From DASYAE01 sp036501535 (GTDB taxonomy: Bacteria; Actinomycetota; Actinomycetes; Streptomycetales; Catenulisporaceae), in assembly GCA_036501535.1 (NCBI GenBank), contig DASYAE010000295.1:30405-94404 (forward strand): a DNA stretch of 64,000 nucleotides, read 5' to 3'. Positions 9,126-17,580 of the stretch are shown here, piece after piece. The position numbers and the translations under genes were made by a program. Positions within the stretch are counted from its first letter, which is position 1. Each line of letters opens with the position of its first letter. Under the pieces are notes generated by a model. The model searched no databases, was not told where the DNA came from, and saw only the letters and a list, made by a program, of their open reading frames with translations.

Positions 9126-9845
9126 TTAGCTGTTGTGGGTATGCGACTTCCGCCGCCGCTGGAACATGAGGAACCCGACCGCGCCGGACGCCGCGACCAG
9201 CGCGACGAACGACTCCACGAGCGAGGCGGACAGAAGGGGCTTGGTGTTGCCGGCCAGGCCGACCCGGACGATCCCGGTGCTGGTGACGGCGGCGTCCGAC
9301 GCGCCCGCCTGCGCGCTCTGGCTGCTCGCCGGAGTGGAGGCGTTCGCGCTGGGCGTCGCCGGCGCGCCGGCGGCGCCCGCGGCCGCCGCCGTGCTCGACT
9401 GGGCCTGCGGGGCGGCCGCGGCGGACTGCCCCTGGACGGACCCGGAGCTCGGCTGCGCCGCGGCGGCCTGCGTCGTCGGGGCCGAGCCGGCCGCCGCCAC
9501 GGTGATGTTCACCGACGGGCTGCCGGATCCGCACTGCGCCGTGACGGTGTAGGTGCCGGGGGCGAGGGACGAGGAGATGGTCGCGGACCCGGTGAAGTTC
9601 ACCGAGCCCTTGTCGACCGACGCCTTTCCGCCGGCGAAGGCGCTCGACTCGACGCCGTCGAAGGGCTGCCCGTTGCTCGGGCAGGTGCCCAGAATGGTCA
9701 CCGTCTGGCCGGCCGTCACCGTGCCGGGATTCACGATCAGCTGACCGTAGCCGGTTCCGGCGACCGCTTCGGCCGCGGGCAGCGCCAATACGGCGAGCGC
9801 GGCCGCAATCGTCAGGAGCCTGGCCCGGACTGCGTGTGAACGCAC
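9126..9845 (-). CDS. Secreted Ig-like protein with C-terminal membrane anchor
   Basis: A 239-residue protein starting at GTG after GGAAGGGAG. The signal peptide is clear (RARLLTIAAALAVLALPAAEAVA, cleavage near residue 29). A beta-sandwich domain follows (about residues 30-118), starting YGQLIVNPGTVTAGQTVTI and containing two cysteines, of the IPT/Ig-like kind. An Ala/Ser/Gln-rich linker leads to a C-terminal hydrophobic helix (SFVALVAASGAVGFLMF) and a basic tail RRRKS. This is the topology of a wall- or membrane-tethered surface protein, but there is no LPxTG motif before the helix, so it is membrane-retained rather than sortase-attached. It is the first gene of a two-gene unit with the 638-residue secreted protein downstream. 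Function unknown. Confidence 0.75.
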   Translation of the reverse strand: MRSHAVRARLLTIAAALAVLALPAAEAVAGTGYGQLIVNPGTVTAGQTVTILGTCPSNGQPFDGVESSAFAGGKASVDKGSVNFTGSATISSSLAPGTYTVTAQCGSGSPSVNITVAAAGSAPTTQAAAAQPSSGSVQGQSAAAAPQAQSSTAAAAGAAGAPATPSANASTPASSQSAQAGASDAAVTSTGIVRVGLAGNTKPLLSASLVESFVALVAASGAVGFLMFQRRRKSHTHNS

Positions 9846-10248
9846 TGGTCACCACTCCCTTCCGCATGCGATCGAACCCGGGCCCGGATGGCCCGGCTGA
9901 AATTGAGCGCTTACACGGGGCCCACCGCGGGGCGGTTCAACCGGATTCGGCAAAGGATCCGCATGGCGCGCCGCCGGATCCGGCCGGGCCGCACCGATAT
10001 GACAGTGCGTCAGAAAGCTGTCACTCGGCGGATCGCCGGCCGCCGGAATTGCCGGAAAATTCGGCAGAAGAACGGCCGCCGAAACGGCGGCCGTCGGAAG
10101 GGGTACTTCTGTGTCCGGTCCGGAAAAAATCCGGCGCGCAAAGGACGATGGGCCGGGGCGGGGCGGGGTCGGCTCCGCCCCGCCCCGGCCCCGGGAGGTG
10201 TCGTGCTACACCCGGACAGGTGGTGGGATCAGGGGATGAGACGGACGG
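9846..10248. other. Intergenic region, 403 nt
   Basis: No gene. It should hold the promoter of the minus-strand gene starting at 9845 and the terminator of the minus-strand gene ending at 10249. A perfect 10-bp hairpin with an AAA loop lies at 10072-10094 and a longer one at 10150-10191. Confidence 0.55.
10150..10191 (-). terminator. GC-rich hairpin, probable terminator of the LLM oxidoreductase gene
   Basis: A perfect 17-bp stem (10150-10166 with 10175-10191) and 8-nt loop, 58 nt beyond the stop of the minus-strand gene at 10249. In the minus direction it is followed by a short CCTTT. Confidence 0.6.
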
Positions 10249-11124
10249 TCAGAAGCCGGCCGCCACCGGGATGATCTTCTCGCCGATCAGCTCCAGCTGC
10301 GCGATCTCGTGCACGTTCGGCACCCAGAGGTGCACGTGCTGCACGCCGAGCGCGGCCAGGCCCCGGAACTGCTCCAGGATCTCGTCGGCGTTCTCGCCCT
10401 TCGGGCCGAGGTCGAAGTTGCCCGTCATCACGGTCTTCTCGATCTCGTCGTAGTCGCGGCCGACGTCCGCGCAGTGCCCGCGCAGCACCTCGAGCTTGTG
10501 CTCCAGCTCCGGCCCGGCGAACAGGTTGCAGGCCTGCGCGTACTGCGCGACCATCCGCAGCGTCTTCTTCTCGCCCCCGCCGCCGATCAGGATCGGCGGG
10601 TGCGGCCTGGCCAGCGACTGCGGCACGTTGAGAGTCCCGCCGAGGTTGTAGTGCCTGCCCTCGTACGGGCCGTTGTCCTCGCTCCACATCTGCAGGCAGA
10701 TCTGCAGCGCCTCCTCCAGCCGCTCGAACCGCTCGGCGGTCGGCGGGAACGGCAGGCCGAGTCCGCGCGACTCCTCCTCGTTCCAGGCCGCGCCGATGCC
10801 GAGCCAGGCCCGCCCCTGCGAGAGCACGTCGAGCGTCGTGACGGCCTTCGCCAGCAGCCCCGGCTCGCGGTAGACCACGGCGGTGACCCAGGCCAGCAGC
10901 TCGATCTTCGAGGTGCGCGCGGCGAGGTAGCCGAGGGTGGTGTAGGCCTCGAGCATGTCGTGCTCGGCCGGTCCGATGCCGCGGATCTGCCACACGTGGT
11001 CCATCACGCTGAGCTTGCTGAAGCCGGCGTCCTCGGCCGCGACGGCGATGCGGCTGAGGTCCTTGGCCAGGTTCTGCGGCCCGCCGGGCCAGGTGAAGTC
11101 CGGCACATGGAGTCCGAGTTGCAT
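10249..11124 (-). CDS. LLM-class F420-dependent oxidoreductase
   Basis: A 291-residue TIM-barrel oxidoreductase of the luciferase-like monooxygenase family. Family landmarks are MQLGLHVPDFTW at the start, SVMDHVWQIRGIG, the TARTSKIELLAWVTAVVYREPGLLAK stretch split over two barrel strands, and the RPHPPILIGGGGEKKTLRM loop that binds the flavin-type cofactor. In actinobacteria this subgroup usually uses coenzyme F420, but FMN cannot be excluded. The start is the ATG at 11124 with AAAGGGA upstream; an in-frame start 33 nt earlier lacks a ribosome site. It is a single gene with its own terminator. The substrate is unknown. Confidence 0.85.
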   Translation of the reverse strand: MQLGLHVPDFTWPGGPQNLAKDLSRIAVAAEDAGFSKLSVMDHVWQIRGIGPAEHDMLEAYTTLGYLAARTSKIELLAWVTAVVYREPGLLAKAVTTLDVLSQGRAWLGIGAAWNEEESRGLGLPFPPTAERFERLEEALQICLQMWSEDNGPYEGRHYNLGGTLNVPQSLARPHPPILIGGGGEKKTLRMVAQYAQACNLFAGPELEHKLEVLRGHCADVGRDYDEIEKTVMTGNFDLGPKGENADEILEQFRGLAALGVQHVHLWVPNVHEIAQLELIGEKIIPVAAGF

Positions 11125-11394
11125 GGCGGTCCCTTTCTGGTTCACCCGGTCGATCAACCGGAGACTACTCCGTTTCGCCTCATCCTAGCCTCCTGCGACG
11201 CCCGGGCGGCAAACCGGACGCGCCGCCGCCGCCCGGTCGGCGCCCCCCGCCACGATAATCACAAGCCTCTTATACACAGGCCGCCGGGCGGCCGACCTGA
11301 ACCATGCCCATGCGTTCATTGCGAGCAAACCGGCCGCGGCAGTAACTTACATACACGGGGTATCAGCGTTGATCCGGACGACCGGGGGTGGGCC

Positions 11395-12189
11395 GTGAGC
11401 GTGATGTTGCCGCCTGAGCTGGTGTGGGTGCTCGGGGCGATCGGGGTGCAGTGGCCGAACGTGGACGAGGACAAGCTGCGCGCGGCCGGGACCAACTTCC
11501 GGCAGATCAGCGACCAGCTCAAGGACCACAAGTCCGGCTCGATGCAGCAGATCGAGCAGATGCTGCACCTGAACTCCAGCCAGTCGCTCGAGGTGTTCCA
11601 GGCGCTGTGGCAGAAGGTGGTCCAAGGACACATGGGCGACCTGGAGCAGGGCCTTGACGTGCTGGCCGACGCGATGGGCGTGTGCGCGGACATCGTCGAG
11701 GGCATGAAGGCCGCCGCGGTCGTCCAGCTGGGCATCTTCGCCGCCGAGACGGCCGCGGACGTGGCCGCCGCGATCGCCACCGGCGGCCTGGCCGCCGGCG
11801 CCGAGGTCGCGCTGGACATCGCCACCCGGGAGATCGTCCAGGGCATCTTCAACCAGGCCCTGCAGCAGATCGAGTACCAGGTCAAGCAGGCCATGCTCGC
11901 CCCGGTCATCGACACCCTCGGCAGCGCCGGGGAGAACCTGGCCGGGCAGCTGCTCGGCAACGCGCTCGGGGTGGACCAGGGCGTCAACTTCGGCAGCCTG
12001 CTCGGCGCGGCCAAGAGCGGGGCCGGCCAGGGCATCTCCACCACCACCTCCGACCTGACCAGCCTGGCCACCGACCCGATCGGGCCGTCCGGCCTCGGCA
12101 TCACACAGGGCCAGCCGACGCCCGATTCCGGCACCCAGGGCAGCAACGGGCAGATCCACGACGCGCTCACCGCCGACAGCAAGGGCTGA
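11395..12189 (+). CDS. WXG100-like N-terminal domain protein without a toxin domain
   Basis: A 264-residue protein beginning MLPPELVWVLGAIGVQWPNVDED, the start typical of CpnT-like or polymorphic-toxin proteins that enter type VII (ESX) secretion. Residues 1-110 are helical with the W-P and hydrophobic spacing of the WXG100-like fold. Residues 110-190 are Ala-rich helices (FAAETAADVAAAIATGGLAAGAEVALDIATR) that in CpnT-like proteins precede the effector. The last 70 residues are Gly/Ser/Thr-rich linker, and no toxin domain follows. The GTG start has GGGGGTGG upstream; a GTG at 11401 and an ATG at 11404 are in-frame alternatives. The next gene starts 11 nt downstream and is probably co-expressed. 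No ESX core genes are visible in the window. Confidence 0.7.
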   Translation: MSVMLPPELVWVLGAIGVQWPNVDEDKLRAAGTNFRQISDQLKDHKSGSMQQIEQMLHLNSSQSLEVFQALWQKVVQGHMGDLEQGLDVLADAMGVCADIVEGMKAAAVVQLGIFAAETAADVAAAIATGGLAAGAEVALDIATREIVQGIFNQALQQIEYQVKQAMLAPVIDTLGSAGENLAGQLLGNALGVDQGVNFGSLLGAAKSGAGQGISTTTSDLTSLATDPIGPSGLGITQGQPTPDSGTQGSNGQIHDALTADSKG

Positions 12190-12200
12190 TCGGGCAAGCC

Positions 12201-12863
12201 ATGAGGGGACCGGCGCCGACCGAGCCGAGCGACGCGACGCCGACCGAGGACGCGCGGCCGCAGCTCCCGGCACCGCCGCGCGCCGCCACGCGCTCGGTGC
12301 CCGGCCCAAAGCGTCTCAGGAGGCGTACGCATACCGTCACGGTCTTCACCGCAGTGGCCGTCCTGGCCGTCGCGGTCGGGACGGTCGTCGGCGCCGCTGA
12401 GCGCCCAAGCGCCGGCGGGGCCGACCCGTTCCCCTCCAACGGCACGCCGCTCAATGCCCTGACCCCGGTGACCGGTGCCTTCGAGTCCGGCGACAGCGCG
12501 CCGTCCGACGACGGGAAGCCCTTCGCCTACGTGCTCGCCCAGGACGTCGGCTGCGTCGCCAGCGGGTTCGTCGTCTACGCGCTCGACGCCGAAGAAAGTG
12601 CGTTAACAGCCTCGCTTGGCCTCGACGACCACTCCCGCGATGCGGACGCCACGCCCGAGGTGCAGATATACGGCGACGGCAGACTGCTGGGTTCGTACAA
12701 GGCGGCACCCGCCCGGAAGGCGCCGGTCCAGGTGCGCGTCGACCTCACCAGCGTCAGCCTTCTGACGATCTCTTGGCAGTATCCGGCGACCGCCCAACAA
12801 GCCGGCGGCGGCGCCTGCCGGCCGGTGGCGACGCTGCTGATCGGCGATCCCGCGCTCATGTAG
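12201..12863 (+). CDS. Single-pass membrane protein with NPCBM-like outer domain
   Basis: A 220-residue protein. The N-terminus is a Pro-rich cytoplasmic tail ending in KRLRRRTH, followed by one transmembrane helix (about residues 44-65, VTVFTAVAVLAVAVGTVVGAA). The outer domain shows the strand pattern SLGLDDHSRDADATPEVQIYGDGRLL and APVQVRVDLTSVSLLTISW, which matches the NPCBM/NEW2 galactose-binding-like fold seen in carbohydrate-binding modules. Two cysteines (one before and one after this core) could pair. It lies 11 nt after the WXG100-like gene, so a joint cell-surface role is likely. I assign the fold from pattern only; no profile was run. Confidence 0.65.
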   Translation: MRGPAPTEPSDATPTEDARPQLPAPPRAATRSVPGPKRLRRRTHTVTVFTAVAVLAVAVGTVVGAAERPSAGGADPFPSNGTPLNALTPVTGAFESGDSAPSDDGKPFAYVLAQDVGCVASGFVVYALDAEESALTASLGLDDHSRDADATPEVQIYGDGRLLGSYKAAPARKAPVQVRVDLTSVSLLTISWQYPATAQQAGGGACRPVATLLIGDPALM

Positions 12864-12906
12864 CCGAGCAGCCCGCCGCGCCGAAGGCGCCACTCGCCCT
12901 CATTCC

Positions 12907-13416
12907 TCATTCTCCTTGCTCGGTCGGGTCGCCGAGCTCGTCGGCCAGGCGCCGGAGGTACTGCGCGAGGCGGGCGGCGTCCTCGGGATCCCAGTCGGCG
13001 ACCAGGCGCGCGAACACGTCGTCCTGCCACAGGTGCGACGCGTCGAGCAGCCGGCGGCCGGCCGGGGTGACCGTCAGCACGGCCCGGCGGCTGTCCCGCG
13101 CCGAGGCGGCGCGGGACAGGTAGCCCCGCCCGACCGCCGCGGCCGTGAACCGGCTGGCGCCGGAGTGGTCGAGGCCGAGCTGGTGGGCCACGTCGGCCAC
13201 GGCGACCTGCGTGGTACGACGGGCGGCGGTCTCGACAGCGTCGAGCACGGCGATGTCCTGGAGCCGCCGCTCCGGTCCTCCCGTGCCTCCGGACCCGTCA
13301 CCGTCACCGCCGCCATCACCGGCGACGCGGGTGGCCCAGCGCCGGGACCAGAACCGCACGAGCCGGAACAGGGCCGGGCCCGCGCCGTCGAGCCCCGCGG
13401 CGTTTTCGCTCTCCAT
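12907..13416 (-). CDS. MarR-family transcriptional regulator
   Basis: A 169-residue winged-helix regulator. The recognition segment is QVAVADVAHQLGLDHSGASRFTAAAVGRGYLSR (about residues 70-105) and the wing is ARDSRRAVLTVTPAGRRLL, both standard for MarR proteins that bind DNA as dimers and release on binding a small molecule. A Gly/Asp-rich insert (GDGGGDGDGSGGTGGPE) separates helix 1 from the rest and is unusual. I start it at the ATG at 13416, because the possible start at 13449 would place the putative operator inside the gene. It is divergent from the VOC gene at 13505, with two operator-like sites between, so autoregulation and control of that neighbour are likely. Confidence 0.87.
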   Translation of the reverse strand: MESENAAGLDGAGPALFRLVRFWSRRWATRVAGDGGGDGDGSGGTGGPERRLQDIAVLDAVETAARRTTQVAVADVAHQLGLDHSGASRFTAAAVGRGYLSRAASARDSRRAVLTVTPAGRRLLDASHLWQDDVFARLVADWDPEDAARLAQYLRRLADELGDPTEQGE

Positions 13417-13437
13417 GAGGACACCGTAGCGAATGCG

Positions 13438-13471
13438 TGCGCTTCGCATGTACTATACGTGCGATCCGCAT
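13438..13471. promoter_or_regulatory. Double operator-like site between marR and the VOC gene
   Basis: Two copies of the palindromic motif TGCG-N3-CGCA, TGCGCTTCGCAT at 13438-13449 and TGCGATCCGCAT at 13460-13471, spaced exactly 22 bp apart (two helical turns). TACTAT between them at 13451-13456 could be a -10 element. The position in the divergent gap fits MarR-type repression of both genes. Confidence 0.6.
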
Positions 13472-13504
13472 ACATCAGAGCCGGAAAGCGAGCCGGGAGC
13501 AGCC

Positions 13505-13879
13505 ATGACCGTCGTGCTGAACCACACCATCGTGCGCGCCAGCGACAAGGACGCCGCCGCGCGCTTTTTCGCCGGCCTGCTCGGCCTGGAGGCCGGCCCG
13601 CCGGCCGGGCCGTTCACCCCGGTCCGAGTCAACACCGAGCTGACCCTGGACTTCGACGAGCGCGGCCCGGTCGCGGCCGGGCACTTCGGGTTCCTGGTCG
13701 ACGACGCCGCCTTCGACGCGCTGCTGGACCGGCTGCGCGCCCGGCCGCAGGTCCGGTACGGCTCCGGGCCGCAGCACGGCTGGGACCGCCGGATCAACCG
13801 GCTCGCCGGAGGGCGCGGCGTCTACGTCGCCGACCCGGACGGCCACAGCTACGAGTTCTTCACCGCGGTGCCCGGCTGA
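13505..13879 (+). CDS. VOC-family (glyoxalase/bleomycin-resistance-like) protein
   Basis: A 124-residue protein with one full vicinal-oxygen-chelate module. It begins LNHTIVRASDKDAAARFFAGLLGLEAG, the first beta-alpha-beta repeat with a candidate metal-binding His. GHFGFLVDDAAFDALLDRL begins the second repeat, which ends GRGVYVADPDGHSYEFF, where the Glu is the usual metal ligand. Such proteins bind divalent metal and either isomerise, cleave or sequester small molecules. The ATG has GGGAG 6-7 nt upstream. Its divergence from a MarR gene suggests induction by a small, possibly toxic, compound; the substrate is unknown. Confidence 0.85.
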   Translation: MTVVLNHTIVRASDKDAAARFFAGLLGLEAGPPAGPFTPVRVNTELTLDFDERGPVAAGHFGFLVDDAAFDALLDRLRARPQVRYGSGPQHGWDRRINRLAGGRGVYVADPDGHSYEFFTAVPG

Positions 13880-13889
13880 GCCGCCAGGC

Positions 13890-14849
13890 TCAGCCTCCTG
13901 CGATGCTGCCGAGCAGGATGCCGCTGCGCCAGTACCGCTGCACGATCAGGAACAGCACCACCAGCGGCACCGTGGTCATCAGCCCGCCGGTGACCAGCAG
14001 CGGATAGATCAGCTGGTCCCCGCTGTTCGCCGCGCGCGAGGACCACACGCCCAGGCCCGTGGTCAGCGGATAGAGGTTGTTCTGGCTGAAGATCATCAGT
14101 GGCAGGAAGTAGTTGTTCCAGACCGCGACGATGCTCAGCAGCAGCACCGTCATCAGCCCCGGCACCATCAGCGGAACGGCCAGGCGCAGGAAGATGCGCA
14201 CCTCGCCGGCGCCGTCGATCCGGGCCGCGTCGATCAGCTCGTGCGGCACCGAGGTCTCGATGAAGGTGCGCATCAGGTAGACCCCGACCGGGCTGACCAT
14301 GCTCGGCACGATCATCCCCCAGATCGAGTTGATCATCCCGATCTTGGCGTAGACCAGGTAGAGCGGCAGGGTGACCGCGGTGATCGGGACCAGCAGCGCC
14401 GAGATGACGAAGTAGAAAAGCGCGCGGGCGCCGCGGAACCGGAACCGGGCGAAGCCGTAGCCGGCCATCGCGGCCAGCACGGTGGCCCCGCCGCCGCCGA
14501 GCACCGCGTACAGCACGGTGTTGAGCAGCCAGCGGATGTAGGTCCCCTCGCCGTCCACGTCCTGGAACAGCAGCGAGACGTTGCGGAAGAACTCGAACGG
14601 CGCGGTGAACCAGAACCCGAAGCTCTCGAAGATGTTGCTCTGGGTCTTGGTCGAGTTGATCAGGATCCAGGCGATCGGGATCAGGGTGAACACCGCGAAC
14701 AGGACGCAGAGCCCGGTGTACAGGCCCTGCGATCCCCGGCGCATCCCGTAGAGCCGGACCGGGATCTCGTCCTGCTCCGCGGCGCCGCGGCGGCGCGGCC
14801 GGGACCCGCGATCGGCGGCCTCGTCGCGGCCGGATGACAGGGCGCTCAT
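13890..14849 (-). CDS. Carbohydrate ABC transporter permease, MalG type
   Basis: A 319-residue inner-membrane permease with a 40-residue basic cytoplasmic N-terminus and six predicted helices. The binding-protein-dependent transport signature is in the fourth cytoplasmic loop (PHELIDAARIDGAGEVRIFLRLAVPL, the EAA loop that docks the ATPase). It ends GILLGSIAGG. The ATG has GGAGGGGAG upstream and overlaps the stop of the upstream permease gene (ATGA). It is the last gene of the importer unit 17384-13890. No ATPase gene is present here; actinomycetes often use a shared MsiK-type ATPase encoded elsewhere. Confidence 0.92.
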   Translation of the reverse strand: MSALSSGRDEAADRGSRPRRRGAAEQDEIPVRLYGMRRGSQGLYTGLCVLFAVFTLIPIAWILINSTKTQSNIFESFGFWFTAPFEFFRNVSLLFQDVDGEGTYIRWLLNTVLYAVLGGGGATVLAAMAGYGFARFRFRGARALFYFVISALLVPITAVTLPLYLVYAKIGMINSIWGMIVPSMVSPVGVYLMRTFIETSVPHELIDAARIDGAGEVRIFLRLAVPLMVPGLMTVLLLSIVAVWNNYFLPLMIFSQNNLYPLTTGLGVWSSRAANSGDQLIYPLLVTGGLMTTVPLVVLFLIVQRYWRSGILLGSIAGG

Positions 14850-15787
14850 CGCAGTTCTCCCCTCCGGCGGCGCAGCAGCAGGGCGCCGACCGAGATCAGA
14901 AGGATGACGAAGCCGAGGATCACGGCGGTGGCGGCGGCCAGGTTGTACTGCCCGCCGCCGGTGGCCGTGTTGTAGATGAGGATGGTCGGCGTGTACGAGG
15001 TGGAGATCGCCTGGTTCTGGAAGTTGTAGATCATGTACGGCTCGGTGAACAGCTGCAGCGCGCCGATCATGTTGATGAAGACCAGCATCACGATGGCCGG
15101 CCGCACCATCGGCAGTTTGACCCGCAGCACGATCCGCCAGACCGGGGCCCGGTCCAGGATGGCCGCCTCGACCACGTCGCGCGGCACCGACCGCAGCGCG
15201 GTGTAGAGGATGATCATGTTGTAGCCGGTCCACTCCCAGATCACGATCACGATGATCGAGGGCAACACCAGGCTCGGCGAGAAGAAGTCGATGTTGTGGA
15301 AACCCACGTCGCCGGCCAGCCGGGCGAACGGCCCGAACTGCGGCTCCATCAGGAAGTACCACATCACCGCGCCGACCACACTGGGCACCGCGAACGGGAT
15401 GAAGAACACGGTGCGGAAGGCGCGGCCGAACCGGGTCAGGCCCAGGTCGAACACCGCGGCGAAGAAGAACGCGATGGCGAGCATGACCGGGACCTGGATC
15501 ACCGCGTAGATCATCGTGCGCTCGAGGCCGGACCAGAACTCGCCCGACTGCAGCGTCTGGCTGTAGTTGGCGAAGCCGGAGTACCGGGTGCCGCCGATCA
15601 GCTTCGAGGTGTAGAGGCTGGTGTAGATCGCGTAGCCGAGCGGGGCGATCATCACCAGGACGAAGACGAGGATGAAGGGCAGGGTGAAGAACACCCCGCG
15701 CCGCTCCCGGGCGGGGAAGCGGGCCCGCCCCGGCCGCCGGGCGGCGGCCGGGGCGCTCCTGCGCAGCTCCAGCGCGGTGCCGCTCAC
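14846..15787 (-). CDS. Carbohydrate ABC transporter permease, MalF type
   Basis: A 313-residue permease with a basic N-terminus and six helices, starting FTLPFILVFVLVMIAPLGYAIYTSL. The EAA loop is PRDVVEAAILDRAPVWRIVLRVKLP before the fifth helix. It forms a heterodimeric channel with the MalG-type permease whose start overlaps its stop. The length and layout are normal for the CUT1 sugar-transporter family. It lies 148 nt downstream of the binding-protein gene on the same strand. Confidence 0.92.
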   Translation of the reverse strand: MSGTALELRRSAPAAARRPGRARFPARERRGVFFTLPFILVFVLVMIAPLGYAIYTSLYTSKLIGGTRYSGFANYSQTLQSGEFWSGLERTMIYAVIQVPVMLAIAFFFAAVFDLGLTRFGRAFRTVFFIPFAVPSVVGAVMWYFLMEPQFGPFARLAGDVGFHNIDFFSPSLVLPSIIVIVIWEWTGYNMIILYTALRSVPRDVVEAAILDRAPVWRIVLRVKLPMVRPAIVMLVFINMIGALQLFTEPYMIYNFQNQAISTSYTPTILIYNTATGGGQYNLAAATAVILGFVILLISVGALLLRRRRGELR

Positions 15788-15935
15788 CGGCGGACCGCCC
15801 TGCGATCGGCCCGCTGCCCGCGGGGTGCGTGCGTGTCCGCTCGTTGCATGCGTCCTCCTGCTCTGCGCTGTCCTGTCCTGGCAGTCCTGGCTGATCTGTA
15901 CTGGCTGTTGACGTGCTCCCGGATCGCCGCGGCGG

Positions 15936-17384
15936 TCAGGTCTTGACGGTGAAGCCCTGCTGCTTGGCGTAGTTGACCAAGGTGGTCTGGAACGAGGCGA
16001 ACGCGGCGTTAAGCGTCCCGGTGCCGTTGAGCACCCCGGCGAACGCGGTGGAGGAGTCGGTCAGCGCCTCGGTCATGAACGGCGGCCACTGGACCGACTC
16101 GATCTGCGGCGCGGCGGCGGTGAACACCGTGTTGGGCGTCGAGGATCCGGACAGCGGGACCGTCAGGCCCTTGAAGGCCGGGTCGTTCAGCAGCGGGACG
16201 TAGGTCGGGAACAGCGAGGACGGCGAGGTCTTGGTGATGTCCCACGAGGCGCTGGTCGAGTTGAGCCACTCGGCGAAGGTCGCCGCCTGCGCCGGGTGCT
16301 TGCTCTGGCTGAAGACCGGGTAGGTCGAGCCGCCCCAGTTCGCCGCGACGTCCGCGCCGGCGGTCCACTGCGGCAGCGACGCGGCGCGCCAGTCGCCGAT
16401 CGTGGCCTTCGCGTCCGGGGCGAAGTACGACGGGCCCCAGGCGGAGCTGATCCAGCTGGCGTCGATCTCCTTGTCCATGTCGGTGAAGGCGGCCGCGTCC
16501 ACGTCGCCGGTCGCGTTCACCTCGTGCGCGCTCAGCAGCGCCTGCCAGTAGTTCGCGAACGCGGTCTGCGCCGGGCCGGTCCAGTCGATGGTCACGGTCG
16601 AGCCGCCGGTGTACTGGAACGGGAACGCGTTGTCCTGCGCCATCAGGCTCATGACCCACTGCAGGTCGGTGGCGGCGAAGTTGGTGAGGTAGGCGGTCGG
16701 GTCCTGGCTGTGCAGGGTCTGGGCGTCGGTGGCGAACTGGGCCCAGGTGGTCGGCGGGGTGATGTTGTACTTCTGCAGCAGGTCGGTGTTGTAGTAGAAC
16801 GCGACCGGGCCGGAGTCGCCCGGGATCGCGTAGACCGCGGAGCCCTGGCTGACCTCCTGCCAGGCCCAGGACACGAAGTCCTTCTTCACCGAGGCCGCGC
16901 CGTAGTCGTTCAGGTTCACCAGGCTGTTGGTGACCTCGAACGAGGGCAGCTCGTCGAATTCGACCTCGGCGACGTCGGGCGCGCCGGAGCCGGCCTTCAG
17001 GGCGTTGGTGACCTTCACGTACTCCGGGTCGCCGGCGCCGACGTCGTCGAGCGTGACGCAGATGCTCGGGTGGCTGGAGTTGAAGGCGGTCACCGCGCGG
17101 CTCAGACCGGGCACCCAGGCCCAGAAGGTGACCGGGGTGGCGCCGGAGTGGCAGCCGGAGGTGCTGGAGCTCCCGCTGGCGGTGCCGGTGCTGCCGGGGG
17201 CGGGCGAGGAGGTGCCGCTGCATGCTGCGATCAGGGCCAGCGCGGCGGCCGCGGCGAGCGCAGTGCCGATCCGCGTGCCGGACCGCGTGCCGAGCCGGGT
17301 CGCCCGGCGGTGGTTCGTGCGGGCAGTGCGTGAAGCGGAGGACGCGCATGGCTGCGCCCTCCAGGGTGTGGGCCTGGTTCTCAT
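15936..17384 (-). CDS. Sugar ABC transporter substrate-binding lipoprotein
   Basis: A 482-residue extracellular binding protein of the family 1 (CUT1) type. A long Arg-rich leader precedes the lipobox LIAAC, with the lipid-modified Cys at about residue 55. The mature part shows TFWAWVPGLSRAVTAFNSSHP, then GAPDVAEVEFDELPSFEVTNSLVNL and the AIPGDSGPVAFYYNTDLLQKY hinge typical of maltose-type binding proteins. The start ATG at 17384 has AGGAG 10 nt upstream. Its position next to a GH51 arabinofuranosidase suggests arabinose or arabino-oligosaccharides as ligand; this is inference from context. A 14-bp palindrome lies about 100 nt upstream of the start. Confidence 0.92.
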   Translation of the reverse strand: MRTRPTPWRAQPCASSASRTARTNHRRATRLGTRSGTRIGTALAAAAALALIAACSGTSSPAPGSTGTASGSSSTSGCHSGATPVTFWAWVPGLSRAVTAFNSSHPSICVTLDDVGAGDPEYVKVTNALKAGSGAPDVAEVEFDELPSFEVTNSLVNLNDYGAASVKKDFVSWAWQEVSQGSAVYAIPGDSGPVAFYYNTDLLQKYNITPPTTWAQFATDAQTLHSQDPTAYLTNFAATDLQWVMSLMAQDNAFPFQYTGGSTVTIDWTGPAQTAFANYWQALLSAHEVNATGDVDAAAFTDMDKEIDASWISSAWGPSYFAPDAKATIGDWRAASLPQWTAGADVAANWGGSTYPVFSQSKHPAQAATFAEWLNSTSASWDITKTSPSSLFPTYVPLLNDPAFKGLTVPLSGSSTPNTVFTAAAPQIESVQWPPFMTEALTDSSTAFAGVLNGTGTLNAAFASFQTTLVNYAKQQGFTVKT

Positions 17385-17482
17385 GATCAGATGCTCCTGA
17401 GGGGGTAGAGCTCTGTCCGGGTATTGAGTGCGTCCGCGGTTCCGCACGATCCGCGTCGGCACCTGTATCAGAGTGCTGTGTA

Positions 17483-17496
17483 TCAGGGCGCCCTGA
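17483..17496. promoter_or_regulatory. 14-bp palindrome upstream of the importer operon
   Basis: TCAGGGCGCCCTGA is a perfect palindrome in the 196-nt gap between the GH51 stop (17581) and the binding-protein start (17384). It could be an operator for the importer. It differs from the GCGAACGTTCGC palindrome in front of the LacI gene. Confidence 0.35.
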
Positions 17497-17580
17497 ATCA
17501 GGGTTGCGCTGCTCCTCGTGGACCGGGCCCGGGGGCGACCGGGCCCGGCCGCGCCGGACCCGCCGGCGCGACCAGGGGCG

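Noticed and set aside
6417..9839. Very long plus-strand frame opposite the secreted proteins
   Set aside because: It is the antisense of two well-supported minus-strand genes, has repetitive Arg/Gly/Val composition and crosses the strong terminator at 7073-7119.
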